A stretch of 64,000 nt of DNA. Source: Sinimarinibacterium arenosum (GTDB taxonomy: Bacteria > Pseudomonadota > Gammaproteobacteria > Nevskiales > Nevskiaceae). The stretch is taken from positions 186,001 through 250,000 of the forward strand of contig NZ_SUKF01000007.1 of the NCBI RefSeq assembly GCF_005047655.1, read 5' to 3'. Position 1 is the stretch's first letter; every line of letters starts with the position of its first letter. Positions 1 to 8,085 of this stretch are shown one piece after another. The notes under the pieces are model-generated. The model did no database searches and was not told where the DNA came from. It was given only the letters and a program-made list of their open reading frames with translations. The position numbers and the translations under genes are program-made.

Positions 1-1184
1 AGCTTTACAATCGGGAACTGGCCCGGTGCGGTCTTGCTGACCGAAAGGATGTTGAGTTGATAGCGCTGTGAGGCTTCGCGAAGCGGATTGCGATGCGATT
101 CGGTCACGCTGCCGGCAAGACCGCCCTCGCTGTGACAGACGCTGCATTCTCCGTTGGCAGCAACGACGCTATCCTCGCCGTGGCCTTCGCCGGTTTCGAA
201 GTTGACGTTATCGTGGCAAGCGCCACAGGCTTCGCGCGTCGGCTGCGTGCTCCACCGGCTGGCCTGCGGCGTGCCGGAATCTGCAGCATCGTGGCACTTG
301 CTGCAGTTGCGGATGTCTTGCGGGTAAGCGACGGTCGAATAGTCGTGCTTTGAATCCCGGAAACCCCAGATCGCGTATTCACCGCCAGCTTCCACGCTGG
401 GTAGATTTTCGCCGCGATGAATCTTGTGGACCATCACCTTGAAGTCGATCGTGTTGCCGCTATTGGCATCGTGCGATCCTGGGTTATGACAGGTAACGCA
501 GTACTGGGTATCGAGGCGACCGCCCCCGTGCAGCGCGAGCTTGCCGTGGCATTCGTTGCACGAAGCGGTCTGCACGATGTCGTTGTTGAGAATGTCGCTG
601 GTCGCGCCATCGGACGGCCGCCAGGTGTACGTTGCATTAGCCGCTGGCAGCGTCGTGCTGCTGACTTGCAGACCGATCCGATGCGTCAATGCCGGTTCGT
701 AAGCAACCGCAAGCGGCGCCGCGATCGCAGTGACATCGCTGCCAAAGGTATAGGTGTAGGTGCCATTGCCATGATCCACCAGCGAGCCGCCGCTGTCGGT
801 GGTCGCCTGAATCTGATCCTGTGTTCCGGGTCCCACACTGCCAGCAACTTCGATCCGGTTGATGTAGCTCTGCCAGGCATCCGAGTTGCCGTCTGTCCCG
901 GGGATCAATTTGGCCAGCGTCATGCGAGCGCCGTCGAGGCGCACGACCGGAACGTCACGTTCATTGACCACACTGAACTCGACCACCGGCTTGCTGGCGA
1001 TGCTGACGCCGGTAATCGTCACTTTTAGCGCGGTTGCCTCGGTGGTGACTCCGGGGCCTGGAGGGCCGGCCGTACCCGGTGCGCCATCGTTGCCGCCGTC
1101 GCAGGCAGCGAGGCTACCCAATAACCCCAGCGCGACGACAACGGAGAAGACTGCCCGTGCGATAACTCGCCAGATCGAACTCAT
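1..1184 (-). CDS. OmcA/MtrC-type multihaem cytochrome c, lipoprotein (3' part missing)
   Basis: Reading on the reverse strand from an ATG at 1184, preceded by a good GGAGG ribosome-binding site (about 1196-1200), about 394 residues are open to the window edge. The N-terminus has a hydrophobic stretch ending in a lipobox-like LAAC, followed by a Gly/Pro-rich segment, as in outer-membrane decahaem lipoproteins. Five CXXCH haem motifs are visible in the portion present: CNECH, CVTCH, CSKCH, CGACH and CSVCH. A beta-rich domain of about 200 residues precedes the first haem, and the second motif is followed by NPGSHD, which fits the OmcA/MtrC family. Such proteins pass electrons to extracellular acceptors or partner cytochromes. 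The real haem number cannot be counted because the gene continues off the window. An FNR-like site lies upstream. No MtrA/MtrB partners are visible here. Confidence 0.9.
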   Translation of the reverse strand, partial: MSSIWRVIARAVFSVVVALGLLGSLAACDGGNDGAPGTAGPPGPGVTTEATALKVTITGVSIASKPVVEFSVVNERDVPVVRLDGARMTLAKLIPGTDGNSDAWQSYINRIEVAGSVGPGTQDQIQATTDSGGSLVDHGNGTYTYTFGSDVTAIAAPLAVAYEPALTHRIGLQVSSTTLPAANATYTWRPSDGATSDILNNDIVQTASCNECHGKLALHGGGRLDTQYCVTCHNPGSHDANSGNTIDFKVMVHKIHRGENLPSVEAGGEYAIWGFRDSKHDYSTVAYPQDIRNCSKCHDAADSGTPQASRWSTQPTREACGACHDNVNFETGEGHGEDSVVAANGECSVCHSEGGLAGSVTESHRNPLREASQRYQLNILSVSKTAPGQFPIVK

Positions 1185-1231
1185 GGTCCTTATCTCCTCC
1201 AGCAGTACAGCCTGGTTTTTTTATGAGACTG

Positions 1232-1272
1232 ACACTACCACGAAGTGGGCGCCGAGGATTGATCTGAATCAG
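1232..1272 (-). promoter_or_regulatory. FNR/Anr-like site and candidate -10 for the multihaem cytochrome gene
   Basis: TTGAT-CTGA-ATCAG at 1259-1272 matches the FNR/Anr consensus TTGAT-N4-ATCAA at nine of ten positions. On the reverse strand a TAGTGT hexamer (1237-1232) sits about 31 bases downstream of the site centre, close to the class II FNR promoter spacing (site near -41.5). The predicted start of transcription is near 1225, about 40 bases before the cytochrome ATG. Anaerobic activation of a respiratory surface cytochrome makes sense. The rest of the 1185-1489 gap shows only a short imperfect GC-rich inverted repeat near 1406-1429. Confidence 0.5.
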
Positions 1273-1489
1273 CTCAAGCGAATCCGGATGGAGTTGTATC
1301 GGAGGGTGTCGACCGTATTTCGCGGTCATGAATTCGCGGCTTCAGGTGCCCTGTTCCTGGCCGTTGCAGTGCTCAAGGATGCCCAGGTTCGCCTGAATGG
1401 AAAGAGGCAGGCGCAGCGCGCTACCTGCCCCGACGGATTTGGCCTCGGTGAGGGATGTGCGTTCAAGACGCGGGAAGTTCGCTCTTGAG

Positions 1490-3937
1490 CTATTCAGAAA
1501 GGCTGAGCGTCGACGTCACGTTCGGCGCGATCTCCGATTCGCAGTAGCGCGCCGGCACCCAGCCGCTGTTCGAGTACAGATGGGTCTGGTCAGCGAAATG
1601 CGGCGAGTCGGGATTGGCGCTTTGCGAGTAGGTCAGGATCGTGCGCGCATCCGGGCAGTCATCGCCGTCGAAGCTCACGACCTCGATGAAGCTCGAGCCA
1701 TGCACAATGTCCGGATAGCCGGTGCCGGCGACCCACGGCGCGGTGATCGCGTTGAACACGCCAAGCAGGCCGGGGCCGCCATGGATCGGGATCGCCTCGT
1801 CGCCACGCGCCTCGGTCTGCGCCACGCGCATCGTCGCATCCAGCGGCAGATTCGCGGCCTGCAGATCGGCGATCACGCTGCCGAGTGCATATTCGACGTG
1901 CGGGTTCGCAGTGTTCAATCCGGCCGGCGTATGCACCGGATCGTTGACGTCGAACGGCACGGTCCAGACATCCACGAACGCGGCATACCCTGCCGAGCTG
2001 CCCGACGGCACGGTGGTCAGGTACAGGTTTTCGGCAAAGCGGCGGAACAGCACTGCGCCGGGACTGTCGAGGCGGTCGCTGCGGTCCCAGCCGGCCAGCG
2101 CGGCGCAGGCATCCGCGGTGAGCACCGGGCCGCCACTGCCGACCGCAACCGGCAGCAGCTGGCAGAACGGAATCAGCGCGTCGAGCCACAGCTCGGCGGC
2201 GTACTGGCGGTCGTTGAACAGCAGGTCCTGCAGCTGCTGACGCGAGAACGTGGTACCGGGCAGACCGTCACTGCCGGACAGACGTTCCTCCACCATGACC
2301 AGGCCCAGCCGTGTGCGCATGCGGCGTTCGACGCGCTCGTCGCCGATGATGCGTGCGTAACCTTCCAGCGGCTCGGCCGGATTCGACAGCCAGTAGCTGT
2401 CGTTGGAATTGGTCACGTAGTCGTTGCGGAACTGATGCGGCATCCGGGCCGGGCCGATGGTGCCGGGCTGCACCGCGTCACCATCGAGGTCCCAGGCGCA
2501 GACGCTGCGCGATCCATCCAGCACCGGCAGACCCAGCAGTTCGAAAGTGGCCAGACCGAGCACGCCCGCGCAGCTGATGGCCTTGGCATCGGGTACATTG
2601 GGCGTGACCGAAATGTCGGCATAGAACGCCTTGCCGGCGCTGTCGGCGGCGATGGTGTTGACCCAGGGAATGCCTTGGTTGCGTTCGAGTACGGCCAGCA
2701 GCTCGTCAGTGGACTGCGCGCGATCGACTTCGACGAAATGATTCACGAAGCGGAAGTTCTGTGCATTGGCGTCGGCCAGTGCATACGCCTGCGCTGGCAG
2801 CCACGGGAACAGCGGCAGCCCCAGCACGCTGGTGAACACCGGCCCCCAACGGGTGGTGTACAGCGTGCGCTCGACGCTCGAGGTGCTGCCGTCTTCGTTC
2901 CGGGCCTCGACCGTCAGCGGATAGGGCGTCATGGCTTCGGGTGCGCCGTCGACCAGATACGAGGTCGGATCACCCGGCACCAGCGTCAGCTGGTACGGCG
3001 TGAAGCGCCACGCGCTGGAGACCGTGTGACTCCAGGCCAGATTCTGCGTGTGACCGATCAGCACCAGTGGGGCGCCGAACAACGCGGCGCCGTTGACGTC
3101 GAGTTTGCCGGGAATCGTGAAGTGCACCTGGTGGAAGCGCTCGGAGCCATCCCAGGGAAAATGCGGGTTGCCGAGCAGCATGCCGCGGCCGGTGTCGGTG
3201 GCATCGCCGCCGAGTGCAATCGCGTTGCTGCCGATCTTGATGCCGTCCCAGGCCAGGCCCAGTTCGCGTGCGACCGTGGCCGGGTCCGGCGCCGCCTTCG
3301 CGGTGGCTCCCGGCAGCGGAGGTTGCGCGCTGCCGATGCCATCGATGGCGACATCGGACGACGCCAGCAGGGCGAGCTGATAGAAGCGACGGAAGACGTC
3401 CTGCTCGGTGATCTCGCGCACCCACGTGGCGCCGCGACAGGTCGGGTCCGGCAGATTCTCGATCCCGGTGTCGCGCAGATAGCGGTTGTAGCCGGCGACA
3501 TAGCCGCGCACCAGTTCGCGTACTTCCGGCAGCGGTCCCTGCGGCGGCGGCAAGGTCAGCAGATGCTCAACGCGGCCTTCGGCGATCAGCAACTTGAAGA
3601 AGAAGTCGGAGTTCAGATTGTTGTTGGTGGTGCCGTTCCCGGTGAACTCCCAGCTGGCATCGGGTCCGAAATACTTGCTGCGCTCCCCGTTGACGGTGAC
3701 GTAGCTGTCGGCAATCGTGCACAGATTGTCTTCAGCGAAGGCATAGCCGTAGCCGTAACCGAGTCCGGCGTAATCGTCCGCCTTGACGTGGACCACGCCG
3801 TAGTCGGTGCGCCGGATTTCGGCCTTCAGCGCGCCGGCGCCATCGACGATGCCCGGTACCGTTGAAGAGCCGCAGCCAGCAGCTAGCGCAGTAAGGGCAA
3901 GCGCCGCGATCAGCGGCCATGGACGGATTGCGTACAT
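1490..3937 (-). CDS. Penicillin/acyl-homoserine-lactone acylase family (peptidase S45) lipoprotein
   Basis: This 815-residue protein has an N-terminal signal peptide with a lipobox (LAAGC, Cys22). After it come the S45 landmarks: a GYGYAFAEDN block near residues 62-71 and a GSN motif with Ser237, which would become the N-terminal nucleophile of the beta chain after autocleavage. A downstream block (LIGHTQNLAWSHTV, near residues 293-306) is typical of this Ntn-hydrolase family. Members hydrolyse amide-linked acyl chains: penicillins, acyl-homoserine lactones (PvdQ, QuiP) or other N-acyl amides. The length fits a precursor of alpha chain, spacer and beta chain. The lipobox suggests a membrane-anchored periplasmic or outer-membrane enzyme. 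Substrate cannot be told from sequence. It is followed on the same strand by the cytochrome gene, 305 bases away, so they are probably not one operon. Confidence 0.85.
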   Translation of the reverse strand: MYAIRPWPLIAALALTALAAGCGSSTVPGIVDGAGALKAEIRRTDYGVVHVKADDYAGLGYGYGYAFAEDNLCTIADSYVTVNGERSKYFGPDASWEFTGNGTTNNNLNSDFFFKLLIAEGRVEHLLTLPPPQGPLPEVRELVRGYVAGYNRYLRDTGIENLPDPTCRGATWVREITEQDVFRRFYQLALLASSDVAIDGIGSAQPPLPGATAKAAPDPATVARELGLAWDGIKIGSNAIALGGDATDTGRGMLLGNPHFPWDGSERFHQVHFTIPGKLDVNGAALFGAPLVLIGHTQNLAWSHTVSSAWRFTPYQLTLVPGDPTSYLVDGAPEAMTPYPLTVEARNEDGSTSSVERTLYTTRWGPVFTSVLGLPLFPWLPAQAYALADANAQNFRFVNHFVEVDRAQSTDELLAVLERNQGIPWVNTIAADSAGKAFYADISVTPNVPDAKAISCAGVLGLATFELLGLPVLDGSRSVCAWDLDGDAVQPGTIGPARMPHQFRNDYVTNSNDSYWLSNPAEPLEGYARIIGDERVERRMRTRLGLVMVEERLSGSDGLPGTTFSRQQLQDLLFNDRQYAAELWLDALIPFCQLLPVAVGSGGPVLTADACAALAGWDRSDRLDSPGAVLFRRFAENLYLTTVPSGSSAGYAAFVDVWTVPFDVNDPVHTPAGLNTANPHVEYALGSVIADLQAANLPLDATMRVAQTEARGDEAIPIHGGPGLLGVFNAITAPWVAGTGYPDIVHGSSFIEVVSFDGDDCPDARTILTYSQSANPDSPHFADQTHLYSNSGWVPARYCESEIAPNVTSTLSLSE

Positions 3938-4170
3938 CGATCGGACTCCCCCGAAACTTCATCTAGATGTTCTGGCCGGTGTCGCGATCCCCACCGCGTG
4001 TCCGGCGGCGACGATGATGAAGTCCGGGGGGCGGCTTGTCACGACCCCATGCGGAATCCGGCTCACCCGTTTGTGGCAGGCGCCGCCGGTTGCCGGGCGT
4101 CTATCGTGAGACACAATGCGGTGCGTGCTGTGCGCAGCGCTTCGAAATCTTTTCCAAACGGACAGACCCA

Positions 4171-4617
4171 ATGAGTTCACCGACCGACACCGCTGCGGGC
4201 CCCGCCGCCGCGCCCAAGCCGACCCGGATCGCGCCGATTGTCACGCCCGACGCCAAGTCGTTCTGGGCTGCCGCCGACGAAGAAAAATTCGTCGGGCAGA
4301 AGTGCGGTGACTGCGGCCAGTTCACGTTTCCGCCGCGGCCGATGTGCCCGCACTGCCACAGCCTCAAGCGTGAGGAAGTCGAACTCAGCGGCTTTGGCAC
4401 CGTGCATTCGTGGACGATCCCGCGTCACCCGCATCCGTTCGGCTTCAAGGAAGCGCCGGTGGTGGCAGTGATCCAGCTCGACGAGGGCATCCGCATGGTG
4501 TCCAACGTCATCGGCATTGCGCCGGAAGACGTGAAGATGGACATGGCGGTCGAAGTCACCTTCGACGCAACGATGAATAACCACAAGGTGCCGGTGTTCC
4601 GGCCCCGCGCGAAGTAA
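4171..4617 (+). CDS. DUF35 Zn-ribbon/OB-fold acyl-CoA-associated protein
   Basis: 148 residues. The start is the ATG at 4171, which begins MSSPTD; a longer frame exists upstream but lacks support. A Zn-ribbon with four cysteines is visible (CGDC at 45-48, CPHC at 59-62), followed by an OB-fold-like C-terminal part (GFGTVHSWTIPR and onward). This architecture is DUF35. DUF35 proteins bind acyl-CoA and pair with thiolase-fold enzymes, for example the ChsH2 DUF35 domain with the aldolase Ltp2 in steroid side-chain degradation. The next gene, ten bases downstream, is exactly such a thiolase-fold protein, so the two probably form a complex. This is the first gene of the forward run ending at 12943. 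Confidence 0.88.
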   Translation: MSSPTDTAAGPAAAPKPTRIAPIVTPDAKSFWAAADEEKFVGQKCGDCGQFTFPPRPMCPHCHSLKREEVELSGFGTVHSWTIPRHPHPFGFKEAPVVAVIQLDEGIRMVSNVIGIAPEDVKMDMAVEVTFDATMNNHKVPVFRPRAK

Positions 4618-4627
4618 GGGGAACACC

Positions 4628-5794
4628 ATGGCTCGTACCTTCACCGAAGCCGCGATCGCCGGCATCGGCGCCACCGAATTTTCCAAGGAATCCGGCCGCA
4701 GCGAACTGCAGCTGGCCGCCGAATGCTCGCTGGCCGCCTGCGAGGATGCCGGCGTCAATCCGCACGACATCGACGGCATGATCACCTTCACCATCGACAA
4801 CAGCGACGAGATCGGTCTCGCGCGCTGCCTCGGGGTGAAGGATCTGGCGTATACCACGCGCATTCCGGGCGGCGGCGCCGCCGCGGCGGCGACGATCTAT
4901 CAGGCGATGGCGCTGGTCAACGCCGGTCTGTGCAACAACGTGCTGATCTGGCGCGCAATGAACGAGCGCAGCCAATATCGGTTTGGCCAGAACCCGAACA
5001 ACATGCAGGGCTACACCGGCGGCCACGGTACCGGTTCGCTGCTGTGGTGTATTCCGTACGGCGCGATGACGCCGGCGAGCTGGGGCGCGCTGCAGGGCGC
5101 GCGCTACATGCACACCTACGGCATCAGCAATCGCGATCTCGGCTATCTGGCGGTGCAGCAGCGTGCCTACGCGGCGACCAATCCCAAGGCCTGGTTCTAC
5201 GAGCGCCCGATCACGCTGGAGGATCACCAGAACTCCAAGTGGATCCAGGAACCGTGGCTGCGCCTGCTCGACTGCTGCCAGGAGTCCGACGGCGGTGTGG
5301 CGATCCTGGTCACCAGCCTCGAACGTGCGCGCGATCTGAAGCAGCCGCCGGTGAAGATCGTCGGCGCCTGCCAGTCGATTCCGTACAACGTCGAAGTGAT
5401 TTCCAACTACTACCACGACGACCTGACGATCATGCCCGAGGCCTGGGGCACGGCGAAGCGGCTGTACGCGCAGACCGGCATGAAGCCGACCGACATGCAG
5501 GCGGCCATGATCTACGACGCCTTCTCGCCGCAGGTGCTGATGCAGCTCGAAGCCTTCGGCTTCTGCGGCAAGGGCGAGGCAGCGGAATTCATCAAGAGCG
5601 GCGCGATCGCGATCGACGGCCAGCTGCCGATCAACACCCATGGCGGTCTGGCCGGCGAAGCCTACATCCACGGCATGAACAGCATGGCCGAAGGCGTGCG
5701 CCAGGTGCGCGGCAGCTCGGTCAACCAGGTCAAGGATGTGACCAACGTGCTGGTGTCGTCCGGCATGGCCAGTGCGATCTTCAGCAAGGCCTGA
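4628..5794 (+). CDS. Thiolase-fold protein, Ltp2-like (probable retro-aldolase, no nucleophilic Cys)
   Basis: 388 residues, with a GGGG-containing ribosome-binding region just before the ATG. The overall pattern is the SCP-x/thiolase family: an N-terminal IGATEFSK block, ECSLAACEDAG, IYDAFSPQVLMQLE near residue 295 and INTHGGLAGEAYIHG near 335-349. The region where true thiolases carry the acylated Cys reads TRIPGGGAAAAA (77-88), with no Cys. The C-terminal GHP-type motif is also replaced. Those losses are known in Ltp2-type enzymes, which cleave beta-hydroxyacyl-CoA by retro-aldol chemistry with a DUF35 partner. Tyr296 and Tyr346 are conserved-looking candidates for catalysis. Inferred role: C-C bond cleavage of a side-chain CoA thioester. 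A non-catalytic thiolase homologue is the main alternative. Confidence 0.82.
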   Translation: MARTFTEAAIAGIGATEFSKESGRSELQLAAECSLAACEDAGVNPHDIDGMITFTIDNSDEIGLARCLGVKDLAYTTRIPGGGAAAAATIYQAMALVNAGLCNNVLIWRAMNERSQYRFGQNPNNMQGYTGGHGTGSLLWCIPYGAMTPASWGALQGARYMHTYGISNRDLGYLAVQQRAYAATNPKAWFYERPITLEDHQNSKWIQEPWLRLLDCCQESDGGVAILVTSLERARDLKQPPVKIVGACQSIPYNVEVISNYYHDDLTIMPEAWGTAKRLYAQTGMKPTDMQAAMIYDAFSPQVLMQLEAFGFCGKGEAAEFIKSGAIAIDGQLPINTHGGLAGEAYIHGMNSMAEGVRQVRGSSVNQVKDVTNVLVSSGMASAIFSKA

Positions 5795-5824
5795 CACGGC
5801 ACGGCTCGACTCGCGACCGCTGCG

Positions 5825-6793
5825 ATGACGCATCAGATTGATCTGCAGTTCGACATTGCCGTCGGCCTGCCCGGCGACGCCCCGGTGCGGATGGCGGCCA
5901 GCCTGTGGGTGCCGGACCGGCCGGCGGCAGCGCAGCGCATCTGGTGCTGCCTGCCGGGTGGCAACATGAATCGCGGCTACTACGATCTGCTGCCGCCGGA
6001 CGACGCGACCGATATCAGTTACTCGTTTGCACGGCAGATGAATGCCCGCGGCGATCTGGTCGCGGCCTTCGATTATCTGGGCATCGGCGACAGCACGCGG
6101 CCGGAAGACGGCTATCTGCTGACGCCGGATCGGCTCACCACGGCCAATGCGCAGGCGGTCGGCGCACTGCTGCAGCAGCTGCGCGCCGGCCAGATCGAAG
6201 GTGTACCTGCACTGCCGGCACTGCCGGCGATCGGCGTCGGTCATTCGATGGGCGCGATGATGACGGTGCTGCTGCAGGCGCAGGCGCGACCGTATGCGGC
6301 GCTGGCCCTGCTGGGGTTCTCCACGCGTGGCCTGCCGGAATACCTGAGCCCGAAGGTGCGCGAGCTGGCGCAGGACGTGCCGGCGGTGCGCGCGCAACTG
6401 GTCGAGCTGAGCAAGACGATGTTTCCGGTGCCGTATCCGGTGATCAAGTCTTCCGGCAACGGCGCCGAGCTGTACGGCAGCGCCAAGGCCGAGCCGGCCG
6501 GCGTGGCCGCACTCAAGCGCGCAACCGAACACGTGCTCGCGGTACCGGCGTTCCTGTCGATGCTGCCGGGCAATGTCGCGCCGGAGGCGGCGCAGATCGA
6601 CGTGCCGCTGTTCCTGGGTCTGGGCGAGCGCGACATGGCCGGCCCCACCCACCAGATTCCGGCGGCGTTCCCGGCCAGCCACGACGTCACCTTGCAGATC
6701 CTGCCCGAGACCGGGCACAGCCACTTCCTGTTCCCGGCGCGCGAGCGCCTGTTCGCGCGCCTCGATCACTGGGGCAGGGGTGTCTGCACCTGA
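5825..6793 (+). CDS. Alpha/beta-hydrolase
   Basis: 322 residues with no signal peptide, so probably cytoplasmic. The nucleophile elbow is GHSMG (Ser141). An oxyanion-hole-like LPGGNMNRGYYD lies near residues 43-54. A GERD block late in the chain and GHSH near residue 298 supply likely acid and His residues. The fold is clear but the reaction is not: thioesterase, esterase or carbon-carbon hydrolase are all possible. It lies 30 bases after the thiolase-fold gene and in the same direction, so it should be part of the CoA-thioester pathway. Confidence 0.8.
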   Translation: MTHQIDLQFDIAVGLPGDAPVRMAASLWVPDRPAAAQRIWCCLPGGNMNRGYYDLLPPDDATDISYSFARQMNARGDLVAAFDYLGIGDSTRPEDGYLLTPDRLTTANAQAVGALLQQLRAGQIEGVPALPALPAIGVGHSMGAMMTVLLQAQARPYAALALLGFSTRGLPEYLSPKVRELAQDVPAVRAQLVELSKTMFPVPYPVIKSSGNGAELYGSAKAEPAGVAALKRATEHVLAVPAFLSMLPGNVAPEAAQIDVPLFLGLGERDMAGPTHQIPAAFPASHDVTLQILPETGHSHFLFPARERLFARLDHWGRGVCT

Positions 6794-6850
6794 CGCATTG
6801 CGCGCGCAGCCTTGCTAGGCTTCGCGGCCTGTCAGTGTCGGGAAGTCACC

Positions 6851-7573
6851 ATGACCGCTTCATCCGTGCAGTACGAACTGGATCAGGGCATCGCCGTCAT
6901 CCGCATGGACGACGGCAAGCGCAATGCCCTGTCCCCGACGATGTTCAAGGCGCTCAACGGCGCGCTGGACCGGGCCGAGCGTGACCGCGCCATCGTCATC
7001 CTGACCGGACGCGACGAGGTGTTCTCCGCCGGCTTCGATCTCAAGGTGATGAAGTCCGGTGGGCTCAGCGCGCTGCGCATGCTGCACGCCGGGTACTCGA
7101 TCACGGCACGGGTGCTGAACCATCCGTATCCCGTCATCGCGGCCTGCAATGGGCACGTCCTGGCCATGGGCGTCTTCCTGATGCTGTCGTCCGATTACAT
7201 CGTTGGCAGCCGCGGCGATTTCAGGATCTCGGCCAATGAGGTCGCACTGGGTCTGACCATGCCGCGGGTGGCGGCAGCGATGCTGCAGCACCGGCTGACG
7301 CCGGCGGCGTTCCAGCGCGCGGTGACGCTGTCGGAGTATTTCCCGCCCGAGTCCGCTGTGCAGGCCGGCTTTTTCGACGAACTGGTCGCACCGGACGCGC
7401 TGATGACGCGGGCAATGGCGTGTGCGCGCGAGTTCGCCAAGCTCGACATGGCGGCGCATGCGGCCTCGAAACGGCGCATCCGCGCAGCGCTGACCGGACA
7501 CATCCATCGCAGCGTCGCGCTGGACATCAAGGATGCCGCGATGATGGGTCTGCGCGGGCGGCGGCCGCGCTAA
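6851..7573 (+). CDS. Enoyl-CoA hydratase/isomerase (crotonase) family protein
   Basis: 240 residues from the ATG at 6851, which has a GGAAG ribosome-binding site. Crotonase landmarks are present: an oxyanion-hole segment FSAGFDLKVM and a second one around NGHVLAMGVF. Of the two catalytic glutamates of classic hydratases, the second (in NEVALGLTMP) appears present. The first, normally in GGCEL, is replaced: the segment reads MGVFLML. It may therefore act as an isomerase, thioesterase-like enzyme or another crotonase chemistry rather than a normal hydratase. Context is the same forward catabolic run. Confidence 0.85.
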   Translation: MTASSVQYELDQGIAVIRMDDGKRNALSPTMFKALNGALDRAERDRAIVILTGRDEVFSAGFDLKVMKSGGLSALRMLHAGYSITARVLNHPYPVIAACNGHVLAMGVFLMLSSDYIVGSRGDFRISANEVALGLTMPRVAAAMLQHRLTPAAFQRAVTLSEYFPPESAVQAGFFDELVAPDALMTRAMACAREFAKLDMAAHAASKRRIRAALTGHIHRSVALDIKDAAMMGLRGRRPR

Positions 7574-7704
7574 CGGATACGGGGCTGCCGGGCGACCCTG
7601 CCGTTTGCGTCGATTCCGGGCGAACTCACGCAAGTGGACGGGGTGAACGCCCGTGCCAATCCGGTACAGTCCGCCCGGTATTCAAGTGAGCTTGCGGAGA
7701 AACA

Positions 7705-8022
7705 ATGGCAAACACAGCACTCAAGGCGGGTGGGCGGTTCAAGAGCGCGGTCAGCGACGTGCAGATCATGGTGATCAAGGCTCCGGCCGGTGAACACGCG
7801 CTCGGTTGCGGCGGCGTGCCGATGCTTGGCGGCAGCGAGACCGCGCCCGAAGGCGTGCAGATGGACGCTGCTGACAGCGGCGAGACCCTGATCGGCAAGC
7901 GCTACGTCAACGAGGACGAGTCGCTGGAACTGCTGTGCACGAAGGGTGGCAAGGGCACGTTGTCGCTGAACGGCACCGCGCTTGAGGTCAAGCAGGCCAA
8001 GCAGCTGCCGTCGTCGGACTGA
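7705..8022 (+). CDS. Small protein of unknown function in the CoA-catabolic run
   Basis: 105 residues, preceded by a GCGGAGAAAC ribosome-binding region. No family recognised with confidence. The protein is soluble-looking, rich in Gly, Lys and Asp, with two cysteines: one in the segment LGCGGVPM near residue 37 and one in LLCTKGGKGTLSLNG near residue 75. The glycine-rich middle part (GCGGVPMLGG) and the C-terminal beta-like stretch suggest a small all-beta protein, perhaps a carrier or ligand-binding partner. It sits between the crotonase and the acyl-CoA synthetase genes, 63 bases before the latter, so co-transcription is likely. Function is open. Confidence 0.75.
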   Translation: MANTALKAGGRFKSAVSDVQIMVIKAPAGEHALGCGGVPMLGGSETAPEGVQMDAADSGETLIGKRYVNEDESLELLCTKGGKGTLSLNGTALEVKQAKQLPSSD

Positions 8023-8085
8023 GACCGCGTTCGTCTCGCCGCGGGTGTCGGGCATGCCCGCGGTGAGAACTTCCAGAGACCCAGC

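Noticed and set aside
1397-3865. 822-codon open frame on the forward strand opposite the acylase gene
   Set aside because: Arg/Ala/Gly-rich translation without recognisable motifs; a long antisense shadow typical of GC-rich DNA.
4556-6769. 737-codon reverse open frame opposite the thiolase and hydrolase genes
   Set aside because: His/Arg-rich low-information protein; the opposite strand carries recognised families.
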